Assembly (NCBI GenBank): GCA_905214895.1
Contig: CAJMNP010000020.1
Coordinates: 1-11,055 of the forward strand
Direction: 5' to 3'
Source: an uncultured bacterium
GTDB taxonomy: Bacteria; Actinomycetota; Coriobacteriia; Coriobacteriales; Coriobacteriaceae
DNA: 11,055 nt
The notes under the pieces were generated by a model. The model saw only the letters and a program-made list of their open reading frames with translations, searched no databases and was not told the origin of the DNA. Below are positions 7,482 through 11,055 of the stretch, piece after piece. Every line of letters begins with the position of its first letter. Positions within the stretch are counted from its first letter, which is position 1. A program made the position numbers and the translations under genes.

Positions 7482-7534
7482 GGACAGTCTTTTGGGGGAT
7501 GATCTTTTAATCCCCGTCCCAGAAGAATCATCCC
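7482..7534. repeat. Nested inverted repeats with two competing folds, downstream of the ATPase gene
   Basis: In plus-strand terms, GGGATGATCTT (7496..7506) pairs with AAG-A-ATCATCCC (7523..7534), an 11-bp stem with one bulged base. Alternatively GGGGAT (7495..7500) pairs with ATCCCC (7510..7515) and GGAC (7482..7485) with GTCC (7516..7519). The two folds exclude each other. Neither strand has a proper T-tract after a stem, so it is not a standard terminator. The element begins 14 bases after the ATPase stop codon and lies in a 158-base gap before the zinc-ribbon start. It may be a dispersed repeat unit or a transcript-end structure. Confidence 0.55.
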
Positions 7535-7547
7535 TGAAGGCCGCGGA

Positions 7548-10268
7548 CTACTTCTTTTTCTTGGGCATCGAGACTTTGATGCCTTGGGCGGACTTGGTTA
7601 CGCGAGAGCGCTTGGCTCCGCTACCCTTCTTTTTCTTGGGCTGGGTCTGGGCCACGCCCTCGAGTGCGCGGGCCTCGGCCTCGCGAGCGGTGCGATCTTC
7701 GCGGCGCTGCGCCATGTCGGCGGCGACGCGCTTGGCAAAACGCTCGGCCGTCGAACCCGTCGAGCTCACCTTGCCGCCACCGCGACCCAGGTGGACGCGC
7801 ACACCGCGGCCAAAACCAGTTGCGGCATGACGACGACGCGGCTTGAGCGAATCCATCATCGTGGCGAGCTTAAAGAACACCGAGCAGGTAAAGACCACGA
7901 TGACAGCCAAGATTACCATCTGGCCCATCGACAGGTTGGCAATAGACAGCAGCTCCGGAAATCCGATAACGCCCACCAGGATGCCGGCGACTACAAACAC
8001 AAAGAGCACCACACGTAAGGGCGTGAGAGGCTGCGAGATGCGCCAGATCAGGCTGACGCTCGCCGCGCACGACGTAAGCAGACACATCGTAGACAGCGTG
8101 AGCTGGCTAAAGCCAAACACGCGCGCCACAAAGATATCGAGCGCCGCAGCCAAAATGACCGCAATCGACGCCGGCAGTGCCCGCTTGAGCACGTTCGTCA
8201 AAAACGACCCCTTCACGCGAGCATTGTTGGGCTCCAGGCCCAACACAAAGCCCGGCGCGCCAATACAGAAGAAGTTAATGAGCGTCATCTGGATGGGCTC
8301 GAAGGGGTACGGCGGCAGCGCGATGCACAGCGCCGCCAGGCCCATCGAGAACAGCGTCTTGGTCAGGAACAGCGAGGCCGACCGCTGCAGGTTGTTGATG
8401 GAGCGACGGCCCTCGGCCACCACGGCGGGCATCGAGGCAAAGTCGTTGTCGACGAGTACGATCTCGGCCACGTTACGCGCGGCATCGGAGCCAGCCGCCA
8501 TGGCGACGGAGCAGTCGGCCTCCTTGAGCGCCAGCACGTCGTTGACGCCGTCGCCCGTCATGGCCACGGTGTGCCCGCGGCGTTTGAGCGCCTGTACGAG
8601 CTCGCGCTTCTGCTGCGGCGTCACACGCCCAAAGACGTGGTAACGGTCCACTGCCGCATCAATCTTGGACGGTGTATCGAGGGTTGTCGCGTCCACGTAA
8701 GCATCGGCGCCCGGCACGCCCACCACGCGCGCGATCGACGACACCGTACGCGGGTCGTCGCCGCTGATCACGTTGAGGGTCACGCCCTGCTCGTTAAAGT
8801 AGCCGATAGTCTCGGCTGCCGAGGTACGAATCTCGTCACGAATAGTCACAAAACCCACGGGCTCGGCCTCGCCCACCATATCGCCATCGGGCGAAAAGCC
8901 GTCCACGCGGGCTACCACAAGCACGCGGCAAGTGTCGGCAAGCTCGGCCACACGATTCTCGACCTGCGCAAATGCGCGATCAGAGAGCACAAACTGCGCG
9001 GCGCCCATCACATAGGAGCCCTGCGCAAACGACGCGCCGCTCCACTTTTTGGACGACGAGAACGGAATGACCGACAGCGGCTCGGACACCTCGACCGGAC
9101 GATCGGCGTAGTAGTTGAGCAGCGCCTGGCAGGTCTCGTTGGCATCCGCCGAGGTCGCACGCGCCACGTTGGCGAGCGCAAAGTCGAGCACCGTGGTCTC
9201 GACGGGGACAGCCGCCTCGTCCGAGTCCGCGCCAAAGCCAACACCCTCAACAGGCAGCGGGTAGGTGCCCTCGACCTCCATACGGCCCGAGGTAATGGTG
9301 CCCGTCTTGTCCAGGCACAGCACGTCGACGCGCGCGAGCGTCTCGATGCAGTAGAGCTGCTGCGCCAGCACCTTGCGACGTGCCAGGCGCACCGTGGCAA
9401 TCGCGAGCACCGACGAGGTCAGCAGCACCAGGCCCTGCGGAATCATGCCCAGCAGGGCACCCACCGTGGACAGCAGCGCCGAAGAAGGCACACGACCAGC
9501 CAGCAGCTCAGAGAAGCACCAGGAAAGCGCGCTATCGCCCGGGGTTCCCGCGGCATCCCACAGCTCGCTCACACTCGAGGTAAAGAGCGCCAGACCAAGC
9601 GGAATCATGATAATGCTCGCGAACCGCACGATGGCGTTGAGCGCGTTCATGATCTCGGAATTGACCTTTTTGACGTACTTGGCCTCGTTGTTGATCTTTG
9701 CCACGTAGTTATCGGCGCCGACATGGATCACGCGGGCGCGCAGCAGGCCCGAGTCGATAAAGCTGCCGCTCATGAGCTCGGAGCCTGGTTGTTTCTTAAT
9801 GAGGTCACTCTCGCCCGTCAGTAGGCTCTCGTTGACGAGCGCCTCGCCCGACACTACCACGGCGTCGGCGGGAATCTGGTCACCGCGCCCCAGGCGAATG
9901 ATATCGTCGAGCACGATCTGGTCCAGGTCGAGCTCCACCTCGGCGCCGTCGCGCACCGCGATGGCCTTCTTAGAGGTGAGCAGCGTAAGCTTGTCGACCA
10001 TCCGCTTGGAACGCATGGACTGAATGACGCCAATTGCCGTGTTCAAGAACACCACGAACAGGAACGTCAGATTCTTAAACGAACCGGTCAGCAACACCAA
10101 AATCGCCAAGACCACGTTGATCAAGTTAAACAACGTGCAGAGGTTCTCGATGATGAGCTCGCGGACCGACTTGGTCTTGAGCTCCATGTTGCGGTTGATC
10201 TTACCAGCGGCGATGCGCTCCTCGACCTCGGCGGTCGAGAGTCCGCGCTCGATATCCGTTGCTGCCAT
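7548..10268 (-). CDS. Cation-transporting P-type ATPase, CtpE-like
   Basis: This is an ATP-driven ion pump of the plasma membrane. The 906-residue product has the classical motifs: actuator loop LLTGES (Thr151 to Ser154), the phosphorylation site DKTGT with Asp320, the hinge GDGVND (572-577), and hydrophobic segments at about 55-95, 240-300 and 660-800. The N-terminal stretch around TLFNLINVVLAILV and the overall architecture resemble mycobacterial CtpE, a Ca2+-linked P-type ATPase. The substrate is therefore perhaps Ca2+, but this is inferred. The M4 segment reads PQGL (Gln278) where Ca2+ pumps usually have PEGL. After the last helix comes a strongly basic tail (about 806-906) ending in PKKKK. 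ATG 10268 is chosen because GGGA lies six bases upstream; the open frame continues to 10370 only by reading through the tRNA terminator and the tRNA 3' end. No strong promoter of its own is visible. Confidence 0.9.
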   Translation of the reverse strand: MAATDIERGLSTAEVEERIAAGKINRNMELKTKSVRELIIENLCTLFNLINVVLAILVLLTGSFKNLTFLFVVFLNTAIGVIQSMRSKRMVDKLTLLTSKKAIAVRDGAEVELDLDQIVLDDIIRLGRGDQIPADAVVVSGEALVNESLLTGESDLIKKQPGSELMSGSFIDSGLLRARVIHVGADNYVAKINNEAKYVKKVNSEIMNALNAIVRFASIIMIPLGLALFTSSVSELWDAAGTPGDSALSWCFSELLAGRVPSSALLSTVGALLGMIPQGLVLLTSSVLAIATVRLARRKVLAQQLYCIETLARVDVLCLDKTGTITSGRMEVEGTYPLPVEGVGFGADSDEAAVPVETTVLDFALANVARATSADANETCQALLNYYADRPVEVSEPLSVIPFSSSKKWSGASFAQGSYVMGAAQFVLSDRAFAQVENRVAELADTCRVLVVARVDGFSPDGDMVGEAEPVGFVTIRDEIRTSAAETIGYFNEQGVTLNVISGDDPRTVSSIARVVGVPGADAYVDATTLDTPSKIDAAVDRYHVFGRVTPQQKRELVQALKRRGHTVAMTGDGVNDVLALKEADCSVAMAAGSDAARNVAEIVLVDNDFASMPAVVAEGRRSINNLQRSASLFLTKTLFSMGLAALCIALPPYPFEPIQMTLINFFCIGAPGFVLGLEPNNARVKGSFLTNVLKRALPASIAVILAAALDIFVARVFGFSQLTLSTMCLLTSCAASVSLIWRISQPLTPLRVVLFVFVVAGILVGVIGFPELLSIANLSMGQMVILAVIVVFTCSVFFKLATMMDSLKPRRRHAATGFGRGVRVHLGRGGGKVSSTGSTAERFAKRVAADMAQRREDRTAREAEARALEGVAQTQPKKKKGSGAKRSRVTKSAQGIKVSMPKKKK

Positions 10269-10296
10269 ACCACGTCCCATCATGTCGCGTCGGTAT

Positions 10297-10332
10297 AAGA
10301 AAACCGCCCGGACCATGCGAGGTTCGGACGGT
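10297..10332 (-). terminator. Intrinsic terminator after tRNA-Arg
   Basis: On the minus strand ACCGTCCGAACC pairs with GGTCCGGGCGGT: 12 positions with one mismatch and one G-U pair around a six-base loop, followed by TTTCTT. It starts 11 bases after the tRNA CCA end. The T-tract is short and interrupted, so some read-through into the ATPase gene is plausible. Confidence 0.8.
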
Positions 10333-10343
10333 CTTACGTTCGA

Positions 10344-10420
10344 TGGTGCCCCATGTTGGATTCGAACCAACGGCCTTCTGCTCCGGAGGCAGACGCTCTA
10401 ATCCCCTGAGCTAATAGGGC
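10344..10420 (-). tRNA. tRNA-Arg, anticodon CCG
   Basis: A full cloverleaf can be folded by hand. The acceptor stem is GCCCTAT with ATGGGGC (one G-U pair), the D arm closes with GCTC/GAGC, the anticodon stem is TCTGC/GCAGA around the loop CTCCGGA, and the T arm is GTTGG-TTCGAAT-CCAAC. The loop puts CCG at positions 34-36, so it reads the arginine codon CGG. The discriminator base is A, and CCA is encoded in the DNA. The total length of 77 bases includes CCA. It has its own promoter (10432..10461) and terminator (10297..10332). Confidence 0.97.
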
Positions 10421-10431
10421 GAACGGTAGGC

Positions 10432-10461
10432 ATTATACCCAAGTGCGCCACGGGCTAACAA
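10432..10461 (-). promoter_or_regulatory. Promoter of tRNA-Arg
   Basis: On the minus strand a perfect -10 box TATAAT (10432..10437) follows a -35-like TTGTTA (10456..10461) after 18 bases. The predicted start is about five bases before the first tRNA base at 10420, as usual for tRNA genes. Confidence 0.8.
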
Positions 10462-10495
10462 AATAATAGAAAAAGCTTTGCAATTACGTGGGAAA

Positions 10496-10512
10496 CGCGC
10501 CGCGACGGCGCG
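10496..10512. other. GC-rich palindrome between the divergent tRNA and aroF promoters
   Basis: CGCGCCG pairs with CGGCGCG across a CGA loop: seven perfect G-C pairs. It lies between the divergent tRNA-Arg promoter and the suspected aroF -10 element. It could be a protein-binding operator or just a stable cruciform; no T-tract follows on either strand, only CTTT on plus and TTTCCC on minus. Confidence 0.4.
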
Positions 10513-10537
10513 CTTTAGGCGGCAAAAGCGAATCAGA

Positions 10538-10546
10538 TAGTATAAA
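10538..10546 (+). promoter_or_regulatory. Putative -10 region of aroF
   Basis: The overlapping hexamers TAGTAT and TATAAA lie in the only AT-rich stretch before aroF. Initiation would fall at about 10550-10553. The -35 region is poor (TTTAGG about 18 bases upstream), so the promoter may need an activator or may be misassigned. Confidence 0.4.
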
Positions 10547-10551
10547 CTCTC

Positions 10552-10626
10552 ATGCACATATATAACGGCTCGCGATGCGGGCCGTTTTTGCAAGGGCTAT
10601 CCATCGAGGTGAGAGGCACACCATGA
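10552..10626 (+). other. Possible 24-codon leader ORF in front of aroF
   Basis: A short frame starts with ATG at 10552, very near the predicted transcript start, and ends with a TGA that overlaps the aroF start codon as ATGA. It encodes MHIYNGSRCGPF and 12 more residues, with one Tyr and one Phe. The hairpin at 10564..10589 lies inside it. It has no Shine-Dalgarno sequence and would be leaderless; it uses codons that are rare in this genome style (ATA, AGA, CGA), which argues against real translation. Confidence 0.2.
10564..10589 (+). terminator. Terminator-like hairpin in the aroF leader (possible attenuator)
   Basis: AACGGCTCGC pairs with GCGGGCCGTT over ten base pairs (one G-U) with a GAT loop, followed by a run ending in TTTTT. 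This is a textbook intrinsic terminator on the plus strand. It sits 34 bases before the aroF ATG and after the only visible -10 element, and no plus-strand gene upstream in the window would need it. Premature termination of aroF transcription is therefore the likeliest reading. Confidence 0.7.
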
Positions 10627-11055
10627 TTGCGATTTTAAAGCAGAGCGGCAGCGACGAGGCCGTCAGCCACATCGTCAGCTGGATTGAGAAAAAGGGACTC
10701 AAAACCGACGTCTCGCGCGGCGAGAACGAGACCATCATCGGCCTGGTGGGCGATACGACCAAGATCGACCCGTTCCTGCTCGAGTCCATGGACGTCGTCG
10801 AGCGCGTGCAGCGCGTCTCCGAGCCGTTCAAGCGCGCCAACCGCAAGTTCCACCCCGAGGACTCCGTCATCGACTGCGGCCACGGCGTCAAGATCGGCGG
10901 CGACCAGTTCCAGGTCATCGCCGGCCCGTGCTCCGTCGAGGGCGAGAACCTCATCCGCATCGCCCGCCGCGTGAAGGCCGCCGGCGCCACGATGCTGCGT
11001 GGCGGCGCCTACAAGCCCCGCACCTCCCCGTACGCCTACCAGGGCATGGGTCCCG
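10623..11055 (+). CDS. aroF: 3-deoxy-7-phosphoheptulonate (DAHP) synthase, type I with N-terminal regulatory domain (3' end outside window)
   Basis: This enzyme condenses phosphoenolpyruvate with erythrose 4-phosphate, the first step of the shikimate pathway, in the cytoplasm. The 144 visible codons cover a ferredoxin-like N-terminal domain (about 1-70), as in Thermotoga maritima-type enzymes, where it binds the feedback inhibitors Tyr and Phe. The start of the TIM barrel follows: GPCSVE with the metal-ligand Cys103, then LRGGAYKPRTSPY with substrate-binding Arg126 and Lys131. Family length is about 340 residues, so more than half is missing. The ATG at 10623 has AGAGG six bases upstream. The gene diverges from tRNA-Arg; the 200-base gap holds both promoters, a palindrome and a terminator-like hairpin. 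Regulation is probably at two levels: feedback through the N-terminal domain (known for the family) and premature termination (inferred from the leader). Confidence 0.95.
   Translation, partial: MIAILKQSGSDEAVSHIVSWIEKKGLKTDVSRGENETIIGLVGDTTKIDPFLLESMDVVERVQRVSEPFKRANRKFHPEDSVIDCGHGVKIGGDQFQVIAGPCSVEGENLIRIARRVKAAGATMLRGGAYKPRTSPYAYQGMGP

Noticed and set aside
8571..9824. Plus-strand open frame of 417 codons opposite the ATPase gene
   Set aside because: Its composition is typical of an antisense shadow (Arg/His-rich), and the opposite strand carries unmistakable P-type ATPase motifs.
10269..10370. N-terminal extension of the ATPase frame up to a TTG at 10370
   Set aside because: The extension translates the tRNA T arm, acceptor stem and terminator. 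The ATG at 10268 has a Shine-Dalgarno-like sequence and a family-like N-terminus.
10461..10600. T-box riboswitch in front of aroF
   Set aside because: GTGGGAAACGCG near 10489 faintly recalls the T-box core, but it is not adjacent to the terminator, there is no specifier stem, and the leader is far too short.
1..11055. Mobile element, prophage or CRISPR array
   Set aside because: No transposase, integrase, direct-repeat spacer pattern, target-site duplication or compositional break was found; the tRNA gene shows no integrated element on either side.

Overview
The window looks like a chromosomal segment of a GC-rich, rod-shaped actinomycete of the class Coriobacteriia, most likely Collinsella or a close relative. 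The evidence is strong G/C preference at third codon positions, frequent TTG starts behind good Shine-Dalgarno sequences, and a complete mreBCD-PBP2 shape operon, which most other actinobacterial groups lack. The genus is an inference from protein style and gene order; no search was possible. No phage, transposon, CRISPR array or resistance cassette is visible. Nearly all of the window is ordinary core genome.

Layout: everything from the left edge to 10420 is on the minus strand and so reads right to left. The order of transcription is tRNA-Arg(CCG) with its own promoter and terminator, a P-type cation ATPase of the CtpE-like type, a membrane-anchored double zinc-ribbon protein, a cytoplasmic cyclophilin, a TPR protein with one membrane span, and then the shape operon mreB, mreC, mreD and a class B penicillin-binding protein (PBP2), which runs off the left edge. 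A divergent gene at the right edge, on the plus strand, encodes a type I DAHP synthase (first step of aromatic amino acid synthesis) and is cut by the window end.

How it fits together: MreB filaments inside the cell, the MreC/MreD membrane partners and the PBP2 transpeptidase form the core of the elongation machinery. The four genes are separated by only 13 to 21 bases and are probably one transcript. The cyclophilin and TPR genes are 11 bases apart and share a recognisable promoter at 6179..6208. The TPR and zinc-ribbon proteins share one plan: soluble cytoplasmic N-terminal domains, one membrane helix after a basic stretch, and an extracytoplasmic C-terminal domain.

Non-coding DNA is short: no gene-free stretch exceeds about 200 bases. 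Several gaps nevertheless hold structure. A terminator-like hairpin lies between the putative aroF promoter and its start codon (a possible attenuator). A strong hairpin without a T-tract lies in front of mreB. Nested alternative inverted repeats follow the ATPase gene. The tRNA terminator ends only 28 bases before the ATPase start codon. No clearly new multi-gene system is present; the best candidates for a second look are the aroF leader, the ATPase (substituted M4 motif and very basic tail) and the two single-span envelope proteins next to the shape genes.
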